DNA of 64,000 nt from NCBI GenBank assembly GCA_964605235.1, contig CAZSBB010000005.1, positions 124,001-188,000 of the forward strand, given 5' to 3'. The first letter of the stretch is position 1; the number at the start of each line of letters is the position of its first letter. Origin of the DNA: CAZSBB01 sp964605235 (GTDB lineage: Bacteria > Planctomycetota > Phycisphaerae > Phycisphaerales > Phycisphaeraceae). The notes below the pieces were generated by a model. That model was not told where the DNA came from, made no database searches, and worked only from the letters and a program-made list of their open reading frames with translations. Of this stretch, positions 18,715 to 28,858 are shown one piece after another. The translations under genes and the position numbers were made by a program.

Positions 18715-21700
18715 ATGACATCTTGCATGCGGATGAAGAACTGGAGGTCCTGCACCTCCAGCGGCGATGATTGCGCGCCCACTGGCCGCCGCGGCCTGCT
18801 GACGCTGGCACTGCTGATCCTGCTGCTGCTGCCAACCCTGCCCAGCCAGGCCGCCCCCGCGGCGGCGCAGCCGGACTTCCCCTATCCCCCGCCGCTGCTG
18901 ACCGTGCCCCATCTCCAGTCCCCGCCAACCATCGATGGCGTGATTGATGACGCCCCATGGGCGCTGGCGGCGCAGACCACCGGCTTCCATGAGTTCAAAA
19001 CCAAGGTGCTCGCGCCGCAGCAGGTGCAGACCACCTGGTGGCTGGCCTGGGATGATGAACACCTGTACCTGGCGTGCCGTTATCCCCTGTTCCCCGAAGG
19101 CACGATCCTGGCGACCCAGAAGACCGGCGACGCCGGCGGCAGCAACCCCGAAGCCGGCAGCGCCATCCTCCGCGGCGATCACCTGGAGATCCGCCTGGCG
19201 ACCATCCTCGACCGCAAAGCCATCACCAACGAGTTCTTCTTCCAGTTCCTGGTCAATCCTTACGGCGCGATCGAAGACGCCCGCGTGCGCCAGAGCGAGG
19301 GCTGGCCCGGGCTCGAGTGGGAGTCCGAAGCCCGCGTAGGCAGCAAGGTGCACCGCGACCGCTGGGAAATCGAACTGGCGATCCCGCTGAAGAACCTGGA
19401 ACTGCCGCTGCCGCTGGGACCCCGCACGTCGCTGATCGCCAACTTCGTCGCCGCAGCCGACCCCGAGCAGTTCTACACCGCCCTGGTGCCGCATAGCTGG
19501 AAGGGTTGGGTCCACTTCCCCGAACTGGTGCTCGATCGCAGCGCCCCGGCGGTGCGCCTGCTGGGACTGGGCGCGCCGATGGAAGAAGGCAAGCTCGACG
19601 CGCAGATCGAAGTGGTCGGACAGGAGAACGTCGACGCCACGGCCGCTCTGTCGCTGGTGGACAGCGCGGGCCAGACCGTGATCGAGGAGAAGCAGCCGCT
19701 GCGCAGCGCTGCGGGCAAGCCAGCCACGGCGGCATTTCGCAAGGAGCCGCTGGACCTTCCGCGCGCCACCGATTTAAGCTGGAGCTTGCACACGTTGTCC
19801 CGTGATCGGCAGAACCTGCTGGGCCTGGAAGTCACCGCCGGCGACAAGCTGCTGTTCCGGCAGCACACGCGATTCTGCCCCAAGCCCGACGATCTGGACG
19901 TCAACTGGCTCAAGCCCTACGCCCAGCGCCGCAACGCCACGTCCGAGCCAGTCGTTTACACCGCCTATTACCCCACCTACAACCAGCTCCGCATCACCGC
20001 TGACCTCGATGTGCTGGGTATGGACCCGCGCTTCAGGCAGGCGGTGAAGGTGCAGACCGTAGTGGAACGGGCGATGCACGCGCAGCGTCAGCGGGTCGCC
20101 GAGGCCGCGGGCCTGCGTTTCGCCGAGGGCACGTTCGACCTGCCCGAAACCGGGATGCTGCAGGCGCAGCTCGCGGTGCCGCCGCTGGAGCCCGGGCAGT
20201 ATCTCATCACCACCACGCTGCTGGACGCGAAGAACAAGGCGGTCCACACCGTGCGGGAACCGATGCGTCGGCATCGCTTCGAGTGGGAGAACAACACGCT
20301 GGGCAAGGCGCTGGAGCCGATTCCGCCGTACCAGCCGATCAAGGTCGGCGGAGCGATGCTGCAGCTCTGGGGCCGGGAGATTCGCCTGGCGGACACCGGC
20401 CTGCCGCAGACGATCACCACCCAGGGGCGCAGCGTGCTGTCGTCCCCGCCGAGCCTGACCGCCGCGTTCGCTGATGGTTCGTCCGCCACGCTCAAGCCCG
20501 CAGGCAAGCTTCAATGGGTTGATCGGCATCCGGGTCGTACCATCGCCCAGGGCGAAGGCGAGTTGGGCGCCCTGCGCGTCACCACGCGCTCAACCACCGA
20601 ATACGACGGCCTGACCCTCTTTGACATCACCCTCACCCCGCCGGCCGACCAGCCCGTCGCGGTGCGAAAGATCGACCTGACCCTCGACGTGCCCCGCGAG
20701 TTCGTCAACTGCTTCCTGACCTACAACCCCGCCGGCAGCGTCGGCCCCTACGGCGGCATTCCCACGAAAACCGGCGTCTTCTGGAACAGCCAGCAGCTCA
20801 TCGGCACCGCCAACATCAAGGGCCGCTTCCTGCCCTACCTCTACCTGGGCGACGGCGAACTGGGCCTGACCTATTTCGCCAACAGCGATCAGGGCTGGAT
20901 GCTCGATCGTGACCAACCTTCAACCAGCCTGGAAAACACCGGCGACACGGTTCGGCTGACGCTGCACCTGGCGAATCATGCGGTGAGCATTGCCAAGCCG
21001 CGCACGCTGACCTTCGGACTCCAGGCGGTGCCCACCAAGCGGCTCCCGCCGGATTATCGCATCAGCTACATGCACCCCGAAGCTCGGGGCAACGAGAACG
21101 AGCCGGGCTTTCTCAGCGGCTACGGCGCGGCCAGCTGGACCATGTCCGGCACCGGTCCGGGATTCGACGCCATCGCCATGCGCGAGGACCTCGAGTACGA
21201 AATCCTCCGCGATCAACTGCTGGCGTATCGCCGTTCGGCGTGGCCCGACTATGACGTGCCGGTCACCCGCTACAGCACGACGAATATCGTCAGCCAGGGG
21301 CTGCGTGAGTTCGAAACCTACGCCGGCGAATGGGCCGGCCGCACCACCCTCAGCGCCAAACCCTCGCCGGGCTATCTCAACCTCTACACGCCCTATGGCC
21401 AGTTCAACGACAAGCAGGCCACCCGGCAGTTCATGGACATCTGCCCGTCGAGCGTGGACCTGCGCGTCTGGGCGCTCGATCAACACCAGCGCCGCTGCGG
21501 ACTCAACGGCTACCACTGGGACCACACCCCCTTCTGGTCCTCGGGCAGCCTGCTCAAAGGCACCGCCTACCTCGACGACGACGGCTCCGTGCAGGGCACG
21601 CTCAACCTGCTGCTGACCCGGGATCTGCTCAAGCGCATGGCGGTCGTGTCGCACACCAACGCCGTGCGCCTCTGGCAAGGCCGCTACGCGCCGATCGTCG

Positions 21701-22314
21701 TCGCCGCGGAAAACTTCGCCACCCGCGTCACCTGCATCGAGGACGTCTGGTACTGCAAGGGCTATACCCAACTGGAACGGTTCGGCACGCTGGCACGCTA
21801 CCGCGCCCGCTGCGCCCGCTACACCGGCCTGGCGGTCTACCACTTCCCCAGCGTCGACGACCGCCAGAGCGACCAGCCCGTGCAGACCCGCTCCGTCGTC
21901 GGCCTCGCCATGCTCCATGACGTCGCCATCGAGCGCGCCCAATCCCTGCACCGCGGCACCATCGACATGCTCATGAAAGCCTTCGAGGAAGTGAGCTACT
22001 TCGACCCGGCGACGACCTGGACGCCCTACTGGCGCAGCGGCGAGCTCGTGCAGACCGGGCACGATTACGAGCAGGTGCCCGCAACCGTCTACCGCCGCGC
22101 CGCAGGCCGATACATCCCGTCGTCGGCCCTGATCGTGCTGTTCAACGCCACCGCCACGCCCGTCCGCATCGCGCCCAGGCTCAGCCGCGAGGCGCTCGTC
22201 GGCCGTGACAACGCCCAGGTGCTCGACGGCGAAACCCTCCAGCCGCTCGATGAGGCGGCCCTGAACAATCTCGACATCGCTCGGCATGATTTCCGCCTGT
22301 TGATCGTGCAGTGA
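18715..22314 (+). CDS. Large exported DUF6067-like glycosidase-type protein with N-terminal CBM9-like domain
   Basis: 1199 residues. A Leu-rich signal segment (residues 27-46) follows a 26-residue polar lead ending Arg-Arg. Residues about 60-265 form a CBM9-like domain opening VPHLQSPPTIDGVIDD. A beta-rich middle contains LQLWGREIRLADTGLP and YFANSDQGW, blocks shared with three other proteins of this window and resembling the DUF6067/GH123-N-terminal family. A barrel-like region follows with GYHWDHTP, whose Asp936 aligns with YQD, YID and YSD in the paralogues and is the best catalytic candidate. It is the second gene after the LacI-controlled promoter, and the next gene starts 20 bases after its stop. 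Family and enzymatic role are inferred; the substrate is unknown. Confidence 0.6.
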   Translation: MTSCMRMKNWRSCTSSGDDCAPTGRRGLLTLALLILLLLPTLPSQAAPAAAQPDFPYPPPLLTVPHLQSPPTIDGVIDDAPWALAAQTTGFHEFKTKVLAPQQVQTTWWLAWDDEHLYLACRYPLFPEGTILATQKTGDAGGSNPEAGSAILRGDHLEIRLATILDRKAITNEFFFQFLVNPYGAIEDARVRQSEGWPGLEWESEARVGSKVHRDRWEIELAIPLKNLELPLPLGPRTSLIANFVAAADPEQFYTALVPHSWKGWVHFPELVLDRSAPAVRLLGLGAPMEEGKLDAQIEVVGQENVDATAALSLVDSAGQTVIEEKQPLRSAAGKPATAAFRKEPLDLPRATDLSWSLHTLSRDRQNLLGLEVTAGDKLLFRQHTRFCPKPDDLDVNWLKPYAQRRNATSEPVVYTAYYPTYNQLRITADLDVLGMDPRFRQAVKVQTVVERAMHAQRQRVAEAAGLRFAEGTFDLPETGMLQAQLAVPPLEPGQYLITTTLLDAKNKAVHTVREPMRRHRFEWENNTLGKALEPIPPYQPIKVGGAMLQLWGREIRLADTGLPQTITTQGRSVLSSPPSLTAAFADGSSATLKPAGKLQWVDRHPGRTIAQGEGELGALRVTTRSTTEYDGLTLFDITLTPPADQPVAVRKIDLTLDVPREFVNCFLTYNPAGSVGPYGGIPTKTGVFWNSQQLIGTANIKGRFLPYLYLGDGELGLTYFANSDQGWMLDRDQPSTSLENTGDTVRLTLHLANHAVSIAKPRTLTFGLQAVPTKRLPPDYRISYMHPEARGNENEPGFLSGYGAASWTMSGTGPGFDAIAMREDLEYEILRDQLLAYRRSAWPDYDVPVTRYSTTNIVSQGLREFETYAGEWAGRTTLSAKPSPGYLNLYTPYGQFNDKQATRQFMDICPSSVDLRVWALDQHQRRCGLNGYHWDHTPFWSSGSLLKGTAYLDDDGSVQGTLNLLLTRDLLKRMAVVSHTNAVRLWQGRYAPIVVAAENFATRVTCIEDVWYCKGYTQLERFGTLARYRARCARYTGLAVYHFPSVDDRQSDQPVQTRSVVGLAMLHDVAIERAQSLHRGTIDMLMKAFEEVSYFDPATTWTPYWRSGELVQTGHDYEQVPATVYRRAAGRYIPSSALIVLFNATATPVRIAPRLSREALVGRDNAQVLDGETLQPLDEAALNNLDIARHDFRLLIVQ

Positions 22315-22334
22315 TCGTCACAGGAAACCTGCTC

Positions 22335-25300
22335 ATGCGCAATCCGCTGGTTCTATCGTGGGTGATCCTGCTGTCGCCTGCGCTGATGTGGTCCGTGTCG
22401 GCATCGGAGCCCCCGCTGCCGCCGCCGCCCTACCTGGCGGTCGCCGCCACGCCCCTCGACCTTGACGCCAGCAACGTCAAGCACCGCGCCCAGCTCGCCA
22501 AAGGGCTTGGCTTTTCCGCATCGTTCAGCGGGCTCGTCGAGCACGAGTCGGGCAACGCCGGGTTCGTCGGCGACGTGCTGCAGCCGCAGTTCCGCGTGGC
22601 GCACAACGCCCGGATGCTGGTGCTGCAGGTCTACATGCCGCTGCCGTATCGGCGCCCGGTGCTGGCGCGGGCGACCACGCCGGCGGAACTGGAGCGCGAT
22701 GACACGGTCGAAGTCTGGATCGACCCGCGGCACCGCGACGGTCGGCCGCGCGGCGATGTCTTCCGCGTCCGGGGCAACCTCGCGGGCCTGGCGGCGTTCC
22801 AGCGCGATGAGCCGGAGGTTGGCCAGTTCGACATGGAATGGCGCAGCAGCGGCGTCTTCCGCACGCTCCCGCGCGATCCCGACGGCTACTGGGCCGCCGT
22901 GATCGGCATCCCGTGGGACGACCTGGGCGGGCCGCCGCAGCCCGGCGATGTCTGGGGCTTCCAGGCTGCCCTGCGCTATCCCGACCCGGGCATGACCGCC
23001 ACGCTCAGCCCGACGCCGCGCCTCAATGACACCACGCGCTTCGCCCGTGTCTGCTTCACGCGCGACCACGCCAACGTTTCCGTCGTCGGCCCCGGCCGCG
23101 CCGTGCGCAAAGGCGCGCTGCGGCTGATGCCGATGTTCGCCAACCCGACCGCCCAGGCCCGGCAGGTCGAAGTCGAAGTCACCGCGCTCCAGGGCGATCA
23201 GACCATCGCCACCCGACGGCATACCTTTGACCTGCCCGCGTCGCAGATTCATATCAGCGGCAACAAACGCGTGGACCTGGACTTCAGCCCGGCGAGCTCC
23301 GACGCGCGCGACACCCGCGTCCGCATCGTCTTCCGCGATGTAACCGCCGACACGGTCATCTACGACCAGACGCTGCCCGTCTGGCGCGAAGCGACCGATC
23401 CGCTGGCGGCGCTGGACCAGCTGTACCAGACCCGCTTCAAACTGCTGGTGGGCCCCTACCCGGCAACCGGTGCGTTTGAGTACCAGATCGACAGCGCTGC
23501 GATGCAGGCGGCACGCGCCGACCTGGCGCAGGTTCGCCTGACGCTCAGCCGCGACGGCCAGGAACTGGTCACCCAGGCGCACGCGATCACCAGCGCGGCG
23601 GCATCGACCGGTGCGCTCATGCTGCCCCGTGTCGCCAATGGGCCGCTCATGCCGCCGGGTCGCTACGAGCTGGTCGCCGCCATGCTCGACGCCCAGGGTC
23701 AGGAAATCAGTCGGCAAAGCTGGGCGTTCGAGCGGCAGATCATGCCGTTTGAAGTCGAGCCGCGCCCGGGTCTGAGCGATATCGTGCCGGCGCCGTTCAC
23801 CGCGCCGACGATCGAAGGGCCGGCGGCAATCTGCTGGGCCCGGCGTTACGTCCACGGGCGTGAGGGACTGCTGACCGCACTGACCGCGGCGGATCGCGAC
23901 CTGCTGGCCGGCCCCGTCGCGCTGCAGGTTCGTCGCGGCGAACAGACACGAACGCTCAGCGCCACCAGCGCGCCCGTCCTGCGCCCGCACGGCGTGGGCC
24001 AGATCGACTTCGAGCAGACCTTCGCCGACGGCGCGCTGACGGTGCGCGTCGATGGGCGCATGGACTACGACGGGTTCTACCTGTTCACCTTCACCAGCAC
24101 ATCGCCCGACCCGATCGACGGGCTGCACCTGCTGATCCCACTGCAATCGCAACACGCGACGCTGTTCGACACGGGGCTGACCTCAACGAACCTGTGGCGC
24201 GAGTCGCGGCCCAAGCCGATGGGTCTGCTGCCAGCGGGCGACGGCGTGGTCTGGGACTCGCTGACGTGGAAGGACGACTACCGCACCCGGGACCAGCGCC
24301 AGGCGAACATGCCGCCGTACCTCTGGGTGGGCGATGACGACCGCGGGCTGACGTTCTCCTGCGAGTCGGACCAGGGGACGCGCAACGACCCGGCGCAGCC
24401 GGCGTTCACCATCGAGCGTCCCGATCCCAAGCGTGTGCTGCTGCGGGTCAGCCTGCTCAACATGGCCGGCACGCTCGACGGCACGCCCTTCCGCCTGGCG
24501 CTGCAGGCCAGCCCATTCAAGCCGATGCCCGAACATCATCGCCTTTGGCGCAACGCCACGCGCCAGGACGCGTTCGTCAACTCGTATCTGAAGAACGGCC
24601 GCTTTGTGGGCAAGATCTTCGACTACCGCGCCAACTACCCGGTGTATGGACGTTGGCTCACGCTGGACTACCTGCGGCAGATGGTCGCCGAGTCGAAAGC
24701 CGCCGGGGTCGATTGGGTTTCCTTCGCCGCCTCGGCGACCAGCGAATCCGGAGGCACGCCCGAATATCAGCAGTTCTGGCGGCAATGGAGCTCGCCGCTG
24801 GACTGGGAACAGAGCCCCAAGGTCGTGCCCGGCGAGAAAACACAGCAGTTGATGCGGAGCCTGGCGTTGCCGATTCTGCCGGGCCTGAGCGAAGAGTTGC
24901 CCAGCAATTCCAGTGCGTCGAACGTGGATTTTCGCATCTGGTGGCTGGCTCAGGGCGTGCAGGCCGGGCTGTCGACGGTGTATCAGGACAACCAGACGCA
25001 CCGGTTCCGGTTGCAGCCGCTCACGGGCTATGGCTACCAGCGCGCCGACGGTGGCTGGGAACCGACCAGCGAAGTGTGGAACTCGCGCACGTTCCTGCGC
25101 CGGGCGACGCATGTCTTCGCCGAAGCCGGCGTCACGGACACGCCCTACGTGCTGCCGCACCTGTGCAACGTCGCGCTGCCCGGGCGCAGTTTCAGCCGCG
25201 CGATTCTGGTCGGCGAGTATGGCTCGAGCAACCTGGTGCCGCTGGATGCCTTCCGCGTGTTCACCAGCAAACAATGGGGTTACGCGGTGTTCTGGCTCAA

Positions 25301-26321
25301 TTCACCGGCAGCCGGCGTCGTGCCGCGCACCTACTGGCGCGGGTTCTACTCTCGCCTGCTGCTGCATGATGTGACCAGCTTCACCCGTCGGCCGGACATC
25401 TACGAGCCCTGGCAGTTGGCGCTCGATGCGTTCTGGCTCGACGATCCCTCCGTGCAGCATCACCCCTACTTCCGCGAACCGCTGCTGAAATCCGCCGGAT
25501 CGGATGTGCTGGTGTCGGGCTACAGCGCTGCGGGCCGATGCCTGCTGGTGATCTCGAACCAGGGTTCAAGCGACGGCGTCACGACGCTGGCGTGGAGCGA
25601 TCGGCCCGAAGCGCTGCGCGCGGTGCGCCACTTCGTCGACCTGGAAACCGGCGAGACGATCCACAGCGATGCCGCCGGGCTCAAGCTGTTTGTGCCGCAG
25701 GACGACTATCGGCTGGTGCTGGGCACGGTGGAACCGTGGGCCTGGCGCGCCAGCGCGGCGCTGCAAGCTGATTTGCCGGTGCAGTCCACGCTGGATCGGC
25801 GCGTGACGGTCCAACGGCTGGCGGAAGGTTTCCTGCAGTCGCCCGCCCTGGCGTCGGCGGCGAATGATCACGTCGTCACCACGAAGATGCTCGACCGGCT
25901 GGTGCAATGGGTCAACGGCGACGGCGCGGCAACGTATCGTTCCGCGCAGGACAATGCCGCCATGTCGCTGGCGGGCCGCTCGCTGCGCGTCGCGTCGCTG
26001 TGGAACCCCTCGCTGCGGGTGATGTTGGTGGCGCTCCACAACCCGGAGGCCCAGCCGCTGGTGCTGGATGAAACGCTGCGGGTGTCGCTGCTGGAGCAGG
26101 CCGGGGGACCCAGGCAGCGGTATGTGCGCTGGATCGATGACCCGGTGCTGGGCGCGCACGTCAACGGGGTGTTCGATTTGCAGCCCGGCGAAGCGCGGTT
26201 CGAACTGCTGCACTGGGGCGACAACACCCTGGGCCCGCTGACCGCCCAAAGCCCCGCGCCCTCGCGGCGGGCAATCCTGTTCCAGGCGGTGCAGGCCAAC
26301 CGCGACGCCCACGCGCGCTGA
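22335..26321 (+). CDS. Very large exported protein, divergent DUF6067-like paralogue
   Basis: 1328 residues from the ATG at 22335, which has AGGAAA seven bases upstream; an in-frame GTG at 22311 overlapping the previous stop is less likely because the signal peptide (MRNPLVLSWVILLSPALMW) begins at the ATG. A DOMON/CBM9-like region with DDTVEVWIDPRH occupies about residues 25-260. The DUF6067-like blocks are present but worn: CWARRYVHGREGLL for the WGR block and CESDQGTR where others have SD-Q/R-GW. STVYQDNQT places Asp885 at the shared catalytic-candidate position. An extra 300-residue C-terminal part is unlike the other paralogues. It ends six bases from the convergent oxidoreductase gene with no terminator hairpin visible. 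Exported polysaccharide-acting protein; activity uncertain. Confidence 0.5.
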   Translation: MRNPLVLSWVILLSPALMWSVSASEPPLPPPPYLAVAATPLDLDASNVKHRAQLAKGLGFSASFSGLVEHESGNAGFVGDVLQPQFRVAHNARMLVLQVYMPLPYRRPVLARATTPAELERDDTVEVWIDPRHRDGRPRGDVFRVRGNLAGLAAFQRDEPEVGQFDMEWRSSGVFRTLPRDPDGYWAAVIGIPWDDLGGPPQPGDVWGFQAALRYPDPGMTATLSPTPRLNDTTRFARVCFTRDHANVSVVGPGRAVRKGALRLMPMFANPTAQARQVEVEVTALQGDQTIATRRHTFDLPASQIHISGNKRVDLDFSPASSDARDTRVRIVFRDVTADTVIYDQTLPVWREATDPLAALDQLYQTRFKLLVGPYPATGAFEYQIDSAAMQAARADLAQVRLTLSRDGQELVTQAHAITSAAASTGALMLPRVANGPLMPPGRYELVAAMLDAQGQEISRQSWAFERQIMPFEVEPRPGLSDIVPAPFTAPTIEGPAAICWARRYVHGREGLLTALTAADRDLLAGPVALQVRRGEQTRTLSATSAPVLRPHGVGQIDFEQTFADGALTVRVDGRMDYDGFYLFTFTSTSPDPIDGLHLLIPLQSQHATLFDTGLTSTNLWRESRPKPMGLLPAGDGVVWDSLTWKDDYRTRDQRQANMPPYLWVGDDDRGLTFSCESDQGTRNDPAQPAFTIERPDPKRVLLRVSLLNMAGTLDGTPFRLALQASPFKPMPEHHRLWRNATRQDAFVNSYLKNGRFVGKIFDYRANYPVYGRWLTLDYLRQMVAESKAAGVDWVSFAASATSESGGTPEYQQFWRQWSSPLDWEQSPKVVPGEKTQQLMRSLALPILPGLSEELPSNSSASNVDFRIWWLAQGVQAGLSTVYQDNQTHRFRLQPLTGYGYQRADGGWEPTSEVWNSRTFLRRATHVFAEAGVTDTPYVLPHLCNVALPGRSFSRAILVGEYGSSNLVPLDAFRVFTSKQWGYAVFWLNSPAAGVVPRTYWRGFYSRLLLHDVTSFTRRPDIYEPWQLALDAFWLDDPSVQHHPYFREPLLKSAGSDVLVSGYSAAGRCLLVISNQGSSDGVTTLAWSDRPEALRAVRHFVDLETGETIHSDAAGLKLFVPQDDYRLVLGTVEPWAWRASAALQADLPVQSTLDRRVTVQRLAEGFLQSPALASAANDHVVTTKMLDRLVQWVNGDGAATYRSAQDNAAMSLAGRSLRVASLWNPSLRVMLVALHNPEAQPLVLDETLRVSLLEQAGGPRQRYVRWIDDPVLGAHVNGVFDLQPGEARFELLHWGDNTLGPLTAQSPAPSRRAILFQAVQANRDAHAR

Positions 26322-26327
26322 CGCAGA

Positions 26328-27680
26328 TCAGGCGTAAGCGCCAAGGATTTCAGCGATCGACACCGCGCGATCCTGGGCGATGGAGCGGTTGGCGGCGGCG
26401 CCGATCGCCATGGACCTTGCCCCGTCCAGGGCCGTGGCGAAGGTGTGCAGCGGATCGTCGGCCGGCATCTCGCCGGTGAACGCCGCCCGGTAGATGGCGA
26501 AGTCGCCCCCGCCGTGCCCCTCGGCGATGTTGGGCAGTTTCACCTCATACGCGATCGCGTCATGCGGCATGACATGCACGCGGTACTCGCGCGGCCAGCT
26601 CGTCACATAGAACCGTTTGGGGTCCGCCAGTTTCAGCCCCCCACCGTGTTCGGCAATGACGAAATGCTCCTGCCAACCGGGCGCCGGCTTGGCGTCGGTG
26701 ATGCCCGTCTCCAGCCGGCCGTGGGTTCCGTTGAGCGCCAGGTTCCAGCCCTCAAATGGCGCCGCGGCGTTGAGCGTGTAGTTCATCACGCAGCCGCCGG
26801 CGTACTGCACCGTCAGGGCGTGCGTGTCGTAGATGTCGATCTCATCGCGGTAGACGCACAGATCGCCTTCGTAGTCGGCAACGACATGCACCTGGTAGCC
26901 CAGTTCCAGCGAGCGTTGCTTCGCGTCGATGGGCGGGCGATACATCGGGCACTGCTGCGCCTGGTGACAGTCGCGGCAGCGGTTGGCGTGATCCGCGCCA
27001 AAGGGGCTGTGCTGCGCGCCGAAAAACCGGCGATGACCCCGGGCGTAGACGCTCTGCGGCTTGTCGCCCAGCCACCAGTTGGCGAGGTCGAAATGGTGGG
27101 TTGCTTTGGTGATGAGCAGACCGCCGCTGTTCCGCATCACCGCGTGCCAGCGGCGAAAGTAGGACCCGCCGTGCCCCTTGTAATCGAGATACCAGGTCAG
27201 ATCGGCACTGAAGGGCGTGCCGATCGCGCCGCCGGCGACGAGTTCCTTAATTTTGCGGCACAGCGGAATATGCCGGTAGTTGAAGCCCATGACGATGGGT
27301 CGGCCTGCGCGGCGCTGAGCGTCGAGGATCGCCACCGCGTCATCGCCCAGCACGCACAGCGGCTTCTCGGTGATGACCTGGGCCCCGGCATCAAGCGCCT
27401 TGACGATCACCGGCGCGTGCATTGACTCGGGCACGCATACCAGCACGAGCTGGGGCTGACGCTCACGCAACATGGCATCCACGTCCGCATAGACGGCGGC
27501 GCCGCGCAAGCCCCAGCGGGCGATGGCGTCGAGACAACGCTGGCGCACCGGGTCGCACAGGGCGACCACTTCGACGGCGGCGGCGTGTTCCTGCACCGCC
27601 GAACCGATCCAGTTCCCCGCGCGATGGCCGATGCCGACCACTGCCAGCCGCCGTCGCGTAGTCGGGTTGCTCGCGTTCAT
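26328..27680 (-). CDS. Gfo/Idh/MocA-family oxidoreductase
   Basis: 450 residues from the ATG at 27680, which overlaps the preceding stop by four bases and has a good ribosome-binding sequence (AGGGAA); an upstream in-frame start at 27710 is unneeded. A Rossmann domain begins LAVVGIGHRAGNW (residues 12-24), EKPL (105-108) carries the family Lys, and KATHHFD (192-198) supplies active-site residues. A Cys cluster C-x2-C-x5-C at 235, 238 and 244 lies in an Arg-rich loop, seen in many planctomycete relatives and possibly metal-binding. Family members oxidise or reduce sugars or sugar acids with NAD(P), so it may process a released monosaccharide in the cytoplasm. It is the last gene of the GntR-sulfatase operon. 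Confidence 0.8.
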   Translation of the reverse strand: MNASNPTTRRRLAVVGIGHRAGNWIGSAVQEHAAAVEVVALCDPVRQRCLDAIARWGLRGAAVYADVDAMLRERQPQLVLVCVPESMHAPVIVKALDAGAQVITEKPLCVLGDDAVAILDAQRRAGRPIVMGFNYRHIPLCRKIKELVAGGAIGTPFSADLTWYLDYKGHGGSYFRRWHAVMRNSGGLLITKATHHFDLANWWLGDKPQSVYARGHRRFFGAQHSPFGADHANRCRDCHQAQQCPMYRPPIDAKQRSLELGYQVHVVADYEGDLCVYRDEIDIYDTHALTVQYAGGCVMNYTLNAAAPFEGWNLALNGTHGRLETGITDAKPAPGWQEHFVIAEHGGGLKLADPKRFYVTSWPREYRVHVMPHDAIAYEVKLPNIAEGHGGGDFAIYRAAFTGEMPADDPLHTFATALDGARSMAIGAAANRSIAQDRAVSIAEILGAYA

Positions 27681-28858
27681 GTTCCCTGCTCCGTGGTGCG
27701 GGAAAGCCATTGCGCCATGGCCTGGATGGTGAATATGGCGCCCGTGTCGCGCAAGTGGTAGGGCGTGGCCTCGCTGCCGTCGGGGACATGCAGCAACTCG
27801 ATGACCGCGCCCAACAGGCGCGGATCCTGCGGCTGGGTGATCTGCATGGACAGGGCGAACTGCAGGGCCCGGTCGGCGAGGGCGGGCAGCGACGGATCGT
27901 CACTCTGGCTGGCGGCGTCCATGAACATCAGGGCGGCGCACGCCGAACCTGACGCAACCTGCCCGAAGGACGCGGTGCGGAAATCCTGGCGCGTGTCCCG
28001 GAACAAGCCGCCATCGGTGCGCAGGGCCTGGCGATACCACTCGACGCTGCGCTGGAAGCAGAACAGGTAGCTGGGATCGCCGGTGGCGTTCCACAAAGCG
28101 AGCATCGGCCGACCCCACCAGTAGGCGTGGCGCGGATGCAGGCTGCGCGTCTGGCGCAGCGCCGGCTGGTAACGAACCCAATTCCCCGGCGGCTCCTCAT
28201 CCGCCAGCAGACGACCGGCGATCTGCTGCCCGATGGCGAGGAAGCCGGCCTGCGGATCACAGGCATGGCCGCGCGTCCAGACTGCACCGTCAAGCAACGG
28301 GCGGCCAGCGCCAAAATGTTGGCGCTCCACGAAGGTCCGTTGCGTCGGATCGTACAAGTCGCGGAGCAATCCCGCGTCGGTGATCACGGCATGCTTCGCC
28401 ACCCAGTGCAAACAAGCCACCGCGGCCTGAGCGTAGGACGCCTCGCCGGTCGCGTCGGCGAGCACGAACAGCCCCTCGATCGCTTCGAGCTGGGCGGAAG
28501 TGTTGATCAAGTCGGGGAAATCCTCGTAGCCCAGCATCAGCCCGGCGTCAGGCCCGTCGTGCAACTGGTTGTCCAGCAGAAACCGGGCGGCGCCGCGTGC
28601 CGGCTCGAGCCAGGCCGGCCCCAGATGCTCGGCCGCCATGACCCAGGCCTTGATCGCCTGCCCGGCGTGCCAGAGGGGACAGAAGAAGCTGCGCCGACCG
28701 GTGGACAGCCGCCACTCGCCCCAGATCGAGCCGACGAAGGTCTTGAGCAGATGACGCCGACGGTGCGCGTCATCCACTTCCTCCTCCTGGCGCACTTGCT
28801 GCGACGCCAGGAAGCGGCACGCCAGTTCCAATCGCGAACGTACATCATGGTGATTCAT
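27677..28858 (-). CDS. Six-hairpin (alpha/alpha-toroid) glycosidase-like protein
   Basis: 393 residues, no signal peptide, almost wholly helical with repeating motifs such as FFCPLWHAGQAIKAWVMAA, SAQLEAIEGLFVLADATGE and YWWGRPMLALWNATGD, each a helix pair of an alpha/alpha barrel. This fold is shared by GH88/GH105 unsaturated glucuronyl hydrolases, GH127-type enzymes and sugar epimerases, and I cannot choose between them by eye; conserved acids such as those in YEDFPD and LLRDLYDP are candidates. It sits between a sulfatase and a Gfo/Idh/MocA gene with four-base overlaps on both sides, indicating one translationally coupled cytoplasmic pathway. Confidence 0.55.
   Translation of the reverse strand: MNHHDVRSRLELACRFLASQQVRQEEEVDDAHRRRHLLKTFVGSIWGEWRLSTGRRSFFCPLWHAGQAIKAWVMAAEHLGPAWLEPARGAARFLLDNQLHDGPDAGLMLGYEDFPDLINTSAQLEAIEGLFVLADATGEASYAQAAVACLHWVAKHAVITDAGLLRDLYDPTQRTFVERQHFGAGRPLLDGAVWTRGHACDPQAGFLAIGQQIAGRLLADEEPPGNWVRYQPALRQTRSLHPRHAYWWGRPMLALWNATGDPSYLFCFQRSVEWYRQALRTDGGLFRDTRQDFRTASFGQVASGSACAALMFMDAASQSDDPSLPALADRALQFALSMQITQPQDPRLLGAVIELLHVPDGSEATPYHLRDTGAIFTIQAMAQWLSRTTEQGT

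Noticed and set aside
18715..18850. Twin-arginine (Tat) signal on the 18715 protein
   Set aside because: Two Arg precede the hydrophobic segment, but the context GRRGLLTLALL lacks the rest of the motif and the core is very hydrophobic, so a Sec signal is more likely.
22353..24155. 600-codon open frame antisense to the DUF6067-like gene at 22335
   Set aside because: High-GC DNA produces long antisense frames; the sense protein has a signal peptide, ribosome-binding site and paralogues, the antisense product has only low-complexity Arg/Gln/Val sequence. The same holds for long antisense frames at 14829-16334, 39332-41053 and 60644-62389.
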